A stretch of DNA of 64,000 bases from Ailanthus altissimus (Eukaryota > Streptophyta > Magnoliopsida > Sapindales > Simaroubaceae): contig OX327683.1 in assembly GCA_946807835.1 (NCBI GenBank), positions 11,847,001 through 11,911,000 of the forward strand. Reading direction: 5' to 3'. The notes under the pieces were generated by a model. It ran no database searches. It had not been told where the DNA came from and saw nothing but the letters and a program-made list of their open reading frames with translations. Position numbers and translations under genes: made by a program. How positions within the stretch are numbered: position 1 is the stretch's first letter; each line of letters starts with the position of its first letter. Below, piece by piece: positions 34,431 through 46,569 of the stretch.

Positions 34431-34609
34431 CAACACTGGCTCTCAGAATTTTTTTCCTTTATCTTTAATTCTGAAACACTAAAAACAATTATCAAATAAC
34501 TAAAAAGATAAAAATAATCATGAATAACTTACCTTGGGTTGCCTCTCAAGTAACGCTTAATTTAATGTCATCGACTTAACGTAATGCTCATTTTTCCTCC
34601 AGGGCTTTT

Positions 34610-35780
34610 TAAAAGTGATTAACGATTATTAGCGTTCAAAAATCTTCTCCTATTGACTTTGAAGGGTTGATTGTTCTCTTTGTCAGCTAACTCTATAGCT
34701 CTAAGGGGATATACCTTGAGTATCTAGAAAGGGCCAAACCATCTTGACCTTAACTTTCTTGGGAAGAGTTTGAGTTTTGGGTTATAAAGTAACACTTGTT
34801 GTGCCAGTGTAAAGATTCGTGGTGCTATCTTTTTATCATGCCATCATTTGGTATTCTCTTTGTAGATCTTGGCATTCTCATATGCTTGAAGTCGAAACTC
34901 ATCTATGACAATGAATTGTAGCAGTCTCTTTTCTCTAATTGTTTGTTAGTCAAAATTAACGGCTTTGACGGCTCAATAGACTTCATGTTCTAGCTCTACT
35001 AGAGGATGACAATGTTTTCCAAATATAAGCTGGTAAGAGAACATCCTAATTAATGTCTTATTAGGCAATGTGATAGGCCTATAGTGCATCATTTAGTCGT
35101 ATGGTCCAATCTTTTCAGCTTAGATTTACTGTCTTTTTCAAGATTCATTTGACTTTTTTATTTCAAACTTCAGCTTGCCTACTGGTCTGAGGATGATAGG
35201 CAGTAACAATCTTATACTTAACTCTATATTTAATTAGAAGGACTGTGAAGTATTTGTTGCAGAAGCGCGACCCTTTATTATGATGATTGTTTAAGGAGTA
35301 CTATATCTTGTGAAGATGATCTTACGAATGAGATTAATCACTACCTTTGTATCATTTGTTGGAATAACTACGGCTTCTACCCACTTTGAGACATAGTCTA
35401 CTACTATTAGAATGTACTTCTGCCCATTTGAAGGTGGGAATGGTCCCATAAAATAAATCCCCCAAACATTAAATAATTCCACCTCTAGAATACTCTGAAA
35501 TGGCATCTCTAATTTCGTTGATATATTCCCCATTCTTTAACATCTATCACTATTGTTGGCATAGAAGTGTGCATCTTTGAATAAGGTTGCAATAAAATCT
35601 GCTTTGTAATATTCTGGCTACTATCTTATCTCCTCTAAAATGTCTTCCATAATCATTTCCATGACAGTGTTAAAGGATGCTTTCAGTCTCTCACACCTTC
35701 TTATTATTTGGTCATCACATTGTTTGAACAAGAAGGGGTCATCCCAATAATAGAACTTCACGTCATGTAAGAACTTTTTC
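34610..35780 (-). pseudogene. pol: E4 integrase, decayed
   Basis: The best stretch (35533-35291) reads [24 protein letters not shown], then [20 protein letters not shown] and [12 protein letters not shown]. The first catalytic Asp (DFMGP in E2) has become Tyr here (IYFMGP). Zinc-finger traces lie at about 35720-35540, and the C-terminal [12 protein letters not shown] block near 34770. Numerous stops. Confidence 0.8.
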
Positions 35781-35782
35781 TT

Positions 35783-38640
35783 TTACTGTGAAGACAAGAC
35801 AAGAGGCAAAATACCACTAACAAGAAAATTAACAAAATCAGCATACCATGGTACCTCAAGGTGTTGAGTTGCCAAAAGTTGCTCATTTGAGAAGGTTTCA
35901 TTGATAATCATTTTCTTCTTGGTTGTTCCTTCCAAACGTGATAGGTGATCGGCAACTTGGTTTTTAGTGCCCATCTTATTGATGCGATATTTCTATATCA
36001 TAAAATTCAGTGCAAGTATACACTATCGTATGCAAGTAATAAAGAGACTAACTAAGTCGGATGTCGAACCCACAGGGATAATGTTTTCTTTTTAACCAAT
36101 TACTAAAATTATATCTTCCTAATAATTATTCAGAAAAATAAAAATTCAAGACTGAATGTAGAAAATATATAAGTAAAAACACAATGCGATGAGATTTAAA
36201 TATAGCAATGTAGAGAAAACCTAGGATTAATATTATCCCTCAATATGTTTCTAATGATTAATCTTCTAATATTTAACTCACTTAGTCTTTATTATTGATC
36301 AAGACACTAATGTATTCACAAGCCTCTTCCAAGGTCATGCAAGTATATCTTAATTTACCAAATACCTATATTCCTATGGTACTTGTAATAAATTAAGATT
36401 CATTAAGATTAGGTCTTATTGATCATACATGCCAATTAGGTATATTCCTATCCTAAGTTGAAACTTGCATATGCAACATTGAATGTTACTCTACAATCAT
36501 GCATCAAATTACCTAAGTCTAAATATTATGATTCCTCTTCCGAGTTTATCAATAATATTACCAATTCATTCACCATATATTGGCCAGATATATTGAAGCA
36601 TTAAACACAAGTAATTTAAATAATAAATGACTAAGTTTATTAAATATTCGAAAGATATGGCAATTAAGCACACATATTGAGTTCAAGTATTAACCCTAGA
36701 AAACAAGTTTAGCTCATGGCTACAAGAGAACAGCAGTAAAAATAATTATAAATCATGATACAATTATTAGCAAACCAATATAGACGTCGAATTGCTCTTA
36801 ATTGCGCTGCCTAGGAACTATTGGTGCCGAAGAACGTCTTGTATCTCTCTCCAAAGTTTCTTCAATTAAGCTCCTATTGCTCTCCAAGACTCGTGCTCTG
36901 TATTCTTGGTGCTCTTGGGTCGTCTTGGATTCCTCCTTGAAGGTTGGGAACGAGTGGCCTTATATAAGGATTGATATGAGCTTGAAAATCTCAATTCTCG
37001 TCGGACTAGGACTCGCACTACCGCTGGCGCGCTATGCATCTGTCGCTGGGGCGACGCGTGAAAAAGCTATTACCGCTGAAGCGGTGGGATCTTGGCGCTG
37101 GGGCACTATATGAAAACGGCTTCACCGCTAGCGCGCTGACTCTTCGGCGCTGGGGCGCTAGACGCGACTTAAGCAGGTCGTTTTTCTTATTTCGATCACT
37201 ATTTCAGCGCTGGGGCAAAAATACTTGTGGCGCAGGGGCGCTGGACACATACTTTGAAAACTTTGCATTTTAGTCCCTGTTTTCGCTCCTTTTGCGTTCT
37301 TTCTTTAAATTTCGTTCAAGTCCCTATAAATAACAATAATGCACATAAATAGCCATCTATTCTCATAAAATCATAAAATATCAATAATAAAAACATGAGA
37401 AAATATATGACAAATTTGCCTTTATCACTTATCCTTGATTTAAAATCAAATTCTTGTACAATAGTACCCACTAAATTAATCTAGGTTTAGTATCTTTCTT
37501 GGTGATCAAGTACTTGATGGCAACATGGTCAGTATAGATAGTCACCTTGACACTAATGAGATATGATCTAAATTTATCAAAAGCAAACACTATAGCTAAT
37601 AGTTCATTTTTTCCGTGGTAGCGTAATTACTCTGTGCTTTATTTAAGGTTTTGTTGGCATAGTAGATATAATAGAAAACCTTTATTTCTTTGGCCCAATA
37701 TTGCTCCTATGGTTGTATTACTAGCGTCACATATGAGTTCAAAGGGTAGATCCCTAGTCAAGTGCTATACTAATAAGGTAGTTATGAGTTTCATCTTTAG
37801 GGTTTCAAAGGTGTGTAAGCAGTCTTGGCCAAAGTTAAAAATGCACATCTTTCTCAAGAAGGTTACAAAAGGGTTTGGAGATATTGGAGAAGTCTTTAAT
37901 TAATCATCTATAAAATCTAACACGGCCAAGAAAACTCCTAACTCTTTTGATATTGGTAGAGGGTAGTAGTTTTTTTATCGTCTCGATCTTTACCTTGTCA
38001 ACTTCTATCCCTTTAGAAGAAATTTTATGTCTTATACTATTCTTTATTTTACCATAAAGTGACATTTCTCCTAATTTAGTATTATATTTGTCTCTTCATA
38101 TCTTTTCAATGCAAATGCTAGATTATTTAAACAATAATCAAAAGAGTCCTCAAACACTGAAAAGTCATCCATTAATACCTCTAAGAAGTTCTCCACAACG
38201 TCAGTGAAGATTGCCAATATGCATCTTTAAAAGGTAGTTAGGGCGTTATAAAGTCCAAATGGCATTCTTCTAAAGATAGATCTGCCATATGGTATTTTCT
38301 TTACCTTTAAGGGCTATGGCTATTTGATTGCAGCTAGAATATCCATCTAGGAAGCAGTAGTACTTATGTCTTACAAATCAAACGAGCATTTAGTCAACGA
38401 AGGGCAGTGAGAAGTGGTTCTTTCTTGTGGCCTTGTTTAATTTATAGTAGTCCATGTATACTCTCTATTTAGTGAAGGTACATGTTAGAATTAGCTCATT
38501 GTTGTCATTAGTTATCACAGTGAACCCTTCATTCTTTGGTATACATTAAACTGGGCTCACCTATGAACTGTCAAAGATTGGGTAGTAATGCTAGCGTCTA
38601 GCCACTTGATTATTTCCTTTTTTAATATATCCTTCATGAC
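35783..38640 (-). pseudogene. pol: E4 RT and RNase H, split by solo LTR-B
   Basis: RT lies at about 38640-37900 and RNase H at about 37800-35783, with the solo LTR-B (35980-37427) cutting RNase H just before [13 protein letters not shown]. The RT catalytic box reads VLMDDFSVFED near 38180-38150, so both Asp residues survive. The chain has many stops. Order and sequence match E2 (10662-11978). Confidence 0.85.
35980..37427 (-). mobile_element. LTR-B solo LTR inside E4 RNase H
   Basis: 1448 bp, TGATGCG...TTATCA in plus orientation, target duplication CTTAT (35975-35979 and 37428-37432). It is much less diverged from the 25139 copy than E4's own 3' LTR is. GC cluster at about 37018-37245. Confidence 0.96.
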
Positions 38641-38999
38641 TAAATTTAGTGTTCTTTATTGTTCAATAGTGGCTTTGTGTCCTTTAAGTAAGATTTTATA
38701 CATGCAAAAGAAAGGACTTATCCTCTAGATGTCAATAATGATCCACCTTATGATAGATTTATATACTCGTAGAATTCTCAAAAAAATTTCCTCTTATTGC
38801 TCATTAAGATCGTTAAAAATAATAACAAAAAGAGTAGAAGAGTTTCTCATAAATGCATACCTTAGATTACTTAGAAATGGTTTGAGGTCTAACTTAGGTA
38901 GCTCTTCTATAGAGGACTTATTTCGTGCCTTTAGATTTATGTGTCTCTCCAATGATTCAAAATAAGGTTTGGTGAGATCATACGTTAGTAGTTTGTTGC

Positions 39000-39780
39000 G
39001 TGTGCTTACGTACTCCTTTGCTTTATAAATCTTTGTTTCATCTCCATTGATGATAGCATCTTCTAGGTGATCTTACATGGTATGTATGCTAAAGACCTTT
39101 TGTACATCTTAATCAATTGCATCATGACTTAAGTTATCATCGATATCACTAGGGAACTTCATAGCTTTGAAGGCATTGAAGATTACTTCTTCATTTTGAA
39201 CTCTCATAGTGAATTTGCCTTTTTGGACATCTATTAATATTCTCTCGATAGTTAAGAATGATCAGCCTAGAATGATAGGGATTTCTCGATCTTCCTTCAT
39301 GTCCAGAATAATGAAGTCAGCAGGAAAGATAAATTTATCGACCTTAACTAGTACATTTTCAATGACTCATTTGGGATATGTGAAGGATCGATCAGCTAGT
39401 AAGAGTGTGAGGTTAGTTGGCTTAGTTTTTCCTGGTCCTAATTTATTATAGATGGATAGTGGCATGAGGTTGATGCTTGCTCCTATATCAAAAAGTGATT
39501 TTCAAAAGTCATAATTCTCAATTTTGCATAGTATAGTGAAGCTTATAGAATCTTTAAGCTTTAGATATAGCTTTTTCTAAAGGCTGACGCTACACTCTTC
39601 TATCAGTGCCACAGTCTCAAAGTCATCTAATTTTTTATTTCTTGACAGGATGTCCTTTATGAATTTCATGTTGCTCAGCATTTGCTTAAGTACATCTGCT
39701 AAAGAAAGATTAATATGTAATTTCTTAAAGATTTTAAGGAATTTTAAAAATTGTTTATCTAATGTTTACTTTTGTAGTCT
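39000..39780 (-). pseudogene. pol: E4 protease, decayed
   Basis: FDIGASINLMPLSI on the minus strand near 39492-39450 retains the catalytic D-x-[18 protein letters not shown] follows near 39345-39298, and LIDVQKGKFTMRVQNEE near 39240-39190. Stops occur within the ILGRPF block (the R codon is a stop). Confidence 0.8.
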
Positions 39781-41058
39781 TTGAAGAAAATGTGGTAGAG
39801 GATGGTATGCTTTCGCGTTAGGTAGATTTACTTTTCCTTCTTTTTCTCCCTTTCTTTGCTTAACTTTCCTATTTTCTTCTTAAGGTATCTCCTCTCTTTC
39901 TTATTGATTTAGAGCTTGTTTCATATCTTCAACTCTTTTCCACTCTTTAATGAGTCAACCTTGTAATGCTCTACCTTAGGATTGACTTCAGTGTTGCTCA
40001 ATATGGTTCATTATGGGCGACTATTCAATGATGCAGCAAGTTGTCGCAATTGATTCTCTAAAATTCAAAACGATGCTGCTTGACTCTGAATCATATTTAT
40101 TTGACTTTGAAGAAATGCATCAGTTCTTTTCATGTATTGTAAGAATATATCTTTTATGTCTGGCTTCTTTTTTCTGCCGAGCTTAAGTTTAGAATCTAAG
40201 AGGATTCATGGTTTTGGAAAGTTACTCTAGATTGTTATTACTCCATGAGAAGTTAGGATGATTCCTTCATCAAAGGTTATAGAAATTTAAATTGAGGATT
40301 TTGCGGTTATAATTCCCCATATATTATACAATCTCCATGCATTGCCCATTAGTATGGTTATCTCTATAGAAGTCATAAGTGATTGGTTGATTCTTGACGA
40401 TATTAACTCTTAAGGTGTTTAATTACTTAGTCAAAAGGTTGACTTGGCTAGTTAATATGGTCCAATGGTTTTTCATGGTGTTACTCTTTTAGTTGGCCAT
40501 TGGTAGGCATTTGCTGACATCTCATCTAGTAGATCATATGCTTTATATGTTAATTTATTCATGAATGCCCCTCCAGTTGAAGCATATACTATTATGTTAA
40601 TTTGCATGTCCTTATATCTTTCCCAAGCTTCATTCAAGACTCTCAATCTAGTTGTATTAAGAATGTGATGACATTCTTCATCTTTGTGGTCTTGACAGGT
40701 GGAAATAATTTGGCAAGAAATTTCTGAACAAGATTATCCCATGTAGCTATAGATCTAGAGATGAGTTATAATAACCAACTCTTTGCTTTATCTCTTCAGG
40801 AAAAGGGAAAAAATCTTGGACGGATTGCATTATCAAACACCTCATTATATTTGAATGTGCTTCATATCTCCAAGAAGTTAATTATATGCATGTTTGAATC
40901 ATCATTGAGTAGTCCACTAAATTGCCCGAAATCCTTGAGCATATGAATTATGTTTGGCTTGATCTCAAAGTTGTTGACTTAAATAATTGGCGTTGAACGC
41001 TTGAGTAGATTCCATTGACTAAGGGAACAACATATTCCTTTAATGGTCTAGGTTCTTC
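39781..41058 (-). pseudogene. gag: E4 gag, decayed and interrupted
   Basis: Minus-strand translation shows EPRPLKEYVVPLVN next to the copia insertion, then FEIKPNIIHMLKDFGQF, HIINFLEI, LFPFS and the rest of the Athila Gag core, with several stops and shifts. The first codons (IIPVE on the other side) lie at 62856-62832; joining across the TCTTC duplication restores the homology to E1 Gag. Confidence 0.8.
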
Positions 41059-41383
41059 TGTTGGGTATTGATTATTCTAGGGTGCTTGCATGTGGGCTGT
41101 GTTTATTATACAAAACATATACATATGTCATACATGTATGTGCACAGCGGAAGATTAAAATTAATACAATGAAAAATGAGATTGAGAAATTTAACCTATA
41201 AAACCTTTGGATTAATTTGCTTGAAGTTCACCACGAAATGAAACTTTAATCAATCCTAGCAATCAACAAGGGTGGGTTTGATTGTCTTTTTTTTTTTTTG
41301 AATCAAGTTGTGTGTAATTTAACTCAAAGGGAGGAAAAATCCTCGAGTACAAAACATTCACATTGTTTTGGGACTTTTCCAAA

Positions 41384-42174
41384 TCAAATAGTATCAGAAA
41401 CTATGTTTAGAGCAAGGTGTGCTAATTCATGGGCCACTTGATTAGTGGACTGATGTGAATAACTAAAAGAGCAAAAGTTAAAGCATGATAAGATTATTCC
41501 AATATCATGAAGCACCGAACCAAGTTCTAAGAAGGAGTGGTTGTGGTTGTTGATGACAGAAATAATGCCAACTGCATCAGATTCAACCTCAATAACTGAT
41601 AAGCCCAGTGTTTTGGCTAGGTTGAGACCTCGGAGAATTGCCAATGCTTCTAAAATGTCTACTGAGGGTTTTTCTCTAGTGGGAAAGATGAAGAGGCGAG
41701 TACAGCTCTATAGTGGTCACGTAAAACCACTTCTAACCCAGCTTTGAGGTGTTTAGGGGAGAGACTAGTGTCAGTGTTGAGTTTTATTAAGCCAAGTCTT
41801 GGGGCTAGCCATCTACCGCTTGAATTACTAGTAGGTTCAGCTCTGTCTGTGCAACAAGATACAAACTCACACCAATAATATTTAGCCCAATTAAGCACAT
41901 CATCAACCAACATCACTTTCTTTTCTATGACTAGTTTATTTTTGTTAAACCATAGTCTCCAGAACATAATTAGTAGCACCTTAAAATCTATTACAAATAA
42001 GCTCGCTTTGCATTCCATTAGGAGATCTATAATTATAGTATTGTGGCAAATATTTATACCAAGCAAAAAGGGGAAAGCCTGGCGTACATTTCTTAGTGTA
42101 TCACACAACCATAATGTATGAATAGAATTTTTAGCACCTTTAGCACAGCGATTGCAAGATTCATCAATAGGCAC
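41384..42174 (-). pseudogene. LINE ORF2 C-terminus: zf-RVT and RNase H
   Basis: 42174-41659 has CNRCAKGAKNSIHTLWLC, the zinc-binding motif after plant L1 RT, and then LGLIKLNTDTSLSPK, the start of the RNase H fold. 41644-41384 has ILRGLNLAKTLGL, IEVESDAVGII and TNQVAHELAHLAL, the later RNase H blocks with the catalytic Asp in ESDA. A stop separates the two parts near 41655. RNase H in plant L1 elements removes RNA template. Confidence 0.88.
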
Positions 42175-42486
42175 ATGGTGCTTCTTTAGATTTGCAAAAG
42201 TAGGTATCTAACCATAGGTAATTATCCAAACAAAGTGCTTTATTTTGGTTGGAATCTTCAACCTCCACATGTACTGCCACCAGGTTCGAGACTCGGCATT
42301 ATTAGTACTAGATGAAGCTTGGTCAGAAGTATGAGATAGCCGGTATCCACTCTTAATAGTATACTGCATGCGCATGTCAAAATGCCATATAACTGAGTCG
42401 GGCTATTGTTCCCAAGATCGAGAGCAAGGGATATTGAGGATTAAGTCATGGACCAATTTAGAATTCCATGAACCCGATGGTGTGAG

Positions 42487-43869
42487 TGATGCGATATTTC
42501 TATATCATAAAAATTAAGTGTAAATATACACTATCGTATGCAAGTAATAAAGAGACTAAATAAGTCGGATGTCGAACCCACAGGGATAATTTTTTCCTTT
42601 AAACTAATTACTAAAATTATATCTTTCTAATAATTATTCAAATAAATAAAAATCTAAGAATGAGTGCAGAAAATATAAAAGTAAAAACACAATGCAACGA
42701 GATTTAAGTGATAGCAATATAGAGAAAATCTAGGATTAATACTATCCCTCAATATGCTTTCTAATGATTACTCTTCTAATATTTAACTCCCTTAGTCTTT
42801 GTTATTGATTAAGACACTAATTTATTCACAAGCCTTTTTCAAGGTCATCCAAGTATACCTTAATTTACCAAATACCTATATTCCTATGGTACTTGTAATA
42901 AATTAAGATTCATTAAGATTAGGTCTTCTTGATCATACATGGCAATTAGGTATATTCCTATCCTAAATTGAAACTTGCATATGCAACATTGAATGTTACT
43001 CTACAATCATGCATCAAATTACCTAGGTCTAAATATTATGATTCCTCTTCCGAGTTTATCAATAATATTACCAACTCATTCACTATATATTGGCGAGATA
43101 TATTGAAGCATTAAGATCAAGTAATTTGAATATCAAAGAACTAAGTTTATTAAATATTCTAAAGATATGGAAATTAAGCACATATATTGAGTTCAAGTAT
43201 TAACCCTAGAAAATAAAATTAGCTCATGGCTACAAGCGAATAACAGTAAAAATAATAATAAATCATGATACAATTGATAGCAAACCGATATAGAGTTCGA
43301 ATTGCTCTTAATTGCGCTGCTTAAGATCTTTTGATGCCGAAGAATGCCTTGAATCGCTCTCTAAGGTTGCTTCAATTAAACTCCTATTGCTCTCCAAGAC
43401 TCGTGCTCTGTATTCTTAGTGCTCTTGGGTCGTCTTGGATTGATTCTTGAAGGCTGGAAATGAGTGGCTTTTTATAGGGATTGATATGAGCTTGAAAATC
43501 TCAATTCTCGTCGAACTAGGAATTGTCCTACCGTTGGGGCGCTATGCAGTTGTCACTGGGGCGATGCGTGGAAAAGGCTTCACCGTTGGGGAGCTGTCTC
43601 ATCGCTGGTGCGATGATTCTTTGGCGCGGGGGCTCCAGATGCGACTTCAACAGGTCGTATTTTGTATTTCGGTCACTATTACAATGCTAGGGTGACAATC
43701 CGCGTGGCGCTGGGGCGATGGACACATACTTTGAAAACTTTGCATTTTAGTCCCTGTTTTCGCTCCTATAAATAACAATAAAGTACATAAATAGCCATCT
43801 ATTCTCATAAAATCATAAATTATCAATAATAAAAACATGAGAAAATATATGACAAATTTGCCCTTATCA
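42487..43869 (-). mobile_element. LTR-B solo LTR inside LINE ORF2
   Basis: 1383 bp, TGATGCG...CTTATCA; duplication GTGAG (42482-42486) / ATGAG (43870-43874), one mismatch. GC cluster at about 43528-43720. Confidence 0.92.
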
Positions 43870-43999
43870 ATGAGTAAATTAACAACTAGTGAATGCTCTG
43901 GTAGTTTGTGGGGGAACGAAGGCTTAAAAGAGAGGGGTCGAGAGAGCCATTGGTCATAATAGATTGATACAGCTATTCCAACACCAATACGCCAGCATA

Positions 44000-46450
44000 A
44001 CCCATTTTTTAGCAGGTCTCTACGCTAGAGAATACTTTTCTAGACCTGTGAATCGAATTGTCTAGATTGAACCTACAAGAGAGAAGAGTTAGGGAAGTAA
44101 AGGCTTCGAAGAGTTTTGACCACCAAGGAGTTTGGGAAGGTGATTACTCTCGATCCTTGCTTGGCGAGAGTGGCTTGGTTAAAGGAAGCTAGGTCTCTAA
44201 GACCCATGCCACCATCCTTCTTGTGGTGGCACAACATATCCCACGAACACCAGTGGATCTTCCTAGAACTCTCATCTTTACCCCCAACAAAACCTAACAC
44301 AGAGCCTACGGATCTCATTAATGAGGCTTTTTGGAAGCCAAAACAAGTTCATAATATGGGTTAATATGACTTGGATAACTTTTTTAAAAAGAATCTCCCG
44401 ACCTCCAGCTGAAAATGATGCCTCTTCCAACCCTTCAGTTTGTTCCACACTTTGTCTTTTATGGCAGTAAAAAGGTTCTGTTGTTTTTGCTAATGACACA
44501 AGGGAGTCCTAAGTATTTACTGTGCTAGGGGACTTGAGTCACCCCAAAGCAAAAGATAAGCTGAGCAGCGACCTCCCTTGATATAGACTTACCAAAGTAA
44601 ACAACAGACTTTTGGTTATTGATTAGTTGTCCAAAAGCATGCTTATAGGAACTCAAAATGTCTTTAACCGAGATGCAATTGTTTAGAGAGGCCCTAGTAA
44701 ATAAGAAGCTGTCATTGACAAAAAGTAAATGGGAGATTGTAGGTCCCTGGTTCCTAAATTTCAGCCCCTGTATATTGCCACATTGTTCAGCGAACTTGAG
44801 ACGAGAAGAAAGACCCTCGGCACAAATAAGGAATAGAAAAGGGGATAGGGGATTACCCTAGCGAAGGCCTCTCGAGGGATAGATAAGGCCGTGATGGGTG
44901 CCATTTCTAACAATAAAGTATGATACTGACGAGATACACTGATAAATCTTTTGGCACCAATTGTCAAAGAAACCCAATCTCCCTATCATTGCAAGCAAGA
45001 AAGCCCATTCCACCTAATTGTAGGCCTTTGACATGTCCAGTTTCAAGGCTAAGTAATTCCCCACCGAAAATTTATTACGTTTAAGGGCATGAAGGCACTC
45101 AAACCCCATTATAGCATTATCAGTGATTAAGCGCCCTAGGATGAAAGCACTTGGAGACTCAGAAATCAAACTCTCCATGACACCACGCAGTCTGTTGGCC
45201 AAAACCTTAGCAATAATTTTGTATAAGACATTACAAAGGCTTATCGGGCAAAAGTCTGTGCAGGCTTTAGGTTCGTCGACCTTTGGGATAAGGGTAATGA
45301 GGGTATCATTTAGCTTTCTGAGATTATCCTTATTATTAAGGAACCCCAAGTATACTCGCCATATGTCAGGTCCAATAATGTCTCAAAAGTTTTGGAAAAA
45401 TAAGGCTGACATACCATCTTTGCCGGCGGCTTTAGTAGAATGCATCTAAAACGCTACCTTATGGATCTCATTCTCTTGAAATTAGGAGTTCAACTATTGG
45501 AGTTGATGCACAGATAATCTCGGCTCCATACATAAGACAAAAGAGTCAATTTCAGTCTCATAGGGATTAGAAGATGAGAAGATATAAAAAAAGTACTCTA
45601 GAAAAATCTTCGTGGTCTATTCCATGTTTGTGCACCAGACTCTGTCTCTATTGGTGATCCCAGAAATAGAGTTCCTCTTTCTCTGACCCGATGGTTTAAA
45701 ATGAAAGAAGTGTGAATTTTATCCCCTGCCTATAGCCATTGAACCCTTAAACGTTGCCTTCAATAAGTCTCCTCTTTATACATTAGTGCATCTAGGGATT
45801 TCTGAATCTTCGTAATATCGTGCCAGGTCTGAGCATTCACCTGCTGGTTTAAAGCCCCTAGAATTTTCTTTTTGTCTTTTATCTCAGTTCTGAGTCTGCA
45901 GAAGTATGTAAGGTTCCACTTTTTTAGCTAGGACCCAATGTGCAAGAGATTTCTATAAATTGAATCAAGGAAACTTAAGTTTTGGAGCCACCATACTGAG
46001 ATGATTTCCCTGCAATCCGGTTCGTCGGCCCAGATTTCCTCAAAGTGGAATCTAGAGCTCGGGTAATAGAAGGAGCCTCTTTTAGCTGGTATGTTAGCAT
46101 CATCAAAAGATAATAGAAGCGGTCGGTGATCGGAGTTCCAAAAGTCCAAATGTTGCATTGAGGCATTAGGGAAGAGGCAGTGTCAAAGAATAGAGCAGAG
46201 CATTCGGTCAATTCTTTCCTGAATAAACAAACTGCAGTCAAATCCATTGCACCAAGTGAAAGGAGGCCCTTGAATTGGATTCCTGAGAGGCCGTAGTCAT
46301 CAATAACATTTTTAAATTTTTGTATAAGGTAGGTGGGGCGGGCTAAGCCACCAAGTTTTTTAAATCTTTGAAAGATCTCATTGAAGTCTCATCCACACAC
46401 CCATGAGAGAGAAGATAAAGAACATAGGCGTCGCAAGAGTGTTCAGGAGT
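44000..46450 (-). pseudogene. LINE ORF2: endonuclease C-half and RT, mutated
   Basis: Endonuclease traces: SWVCG then DFNEIFQRFKKLGGL near 46410-46360, FTWCNGFDCSLF near 46250, and NSDHRPLLLSFDD near 46140-46100. The N-terminal half with the usual SWNVRGL start was not found. RT: TLITLIPKVDEPKACTDF, SAFILGRLITDNAIMGFE and LALKLDMSKAYN (45349-45014). The catalytic box reads FVND at 44722-44711 in place of FADD, so one catalytic Asp is lost. Thumb: AGGREILFKKVIQVI (about 44420), KIHWCSWDMLCHHKKDGGMG (about 44250-44200). Several stops and shifts. Confidence 0.88.
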
Positions 46451-46569
46451 GAACACACTAAGATGATTCAGGGTGGCCATAAAAGCCTATGAATCACCAA
46501 TTTTTCCCCAATCCTGCAATAGCAACATCAATATAAAAACAGAAGTAAGATAAAAATGAGATATATACC

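Larger units (their letters stand above)
30330..41058 (-). mobile_element. Athila-type element E4 (LTR-B family), minus strand
   Basis: Read right to left: gag (41058 to about 39781, its first few codons lie at 62832-62856 beyond the copia insertion), protease, RT, RNase H (split by a solo LTR-B), integrase, GC-rich spacer, third ORF remnant, PPT and 3' LTR (31596-30330). This ties the LTR-B repeats to an autonomous Athila-type parent. The 5' LTR is not in the window. Confidence 0.88.

Noticed and set aside
36802..37113. Open frame of 103 codons, also present at 63616-63305 (minus) and in part at 20643-20954 and 43447-43695
   Set aside because: It lies antisense in LTR-B across the GC array and TATA region; its recurrence follows from LTR homology, copies differ by shifts, and the start of translation would lie in a promoter.
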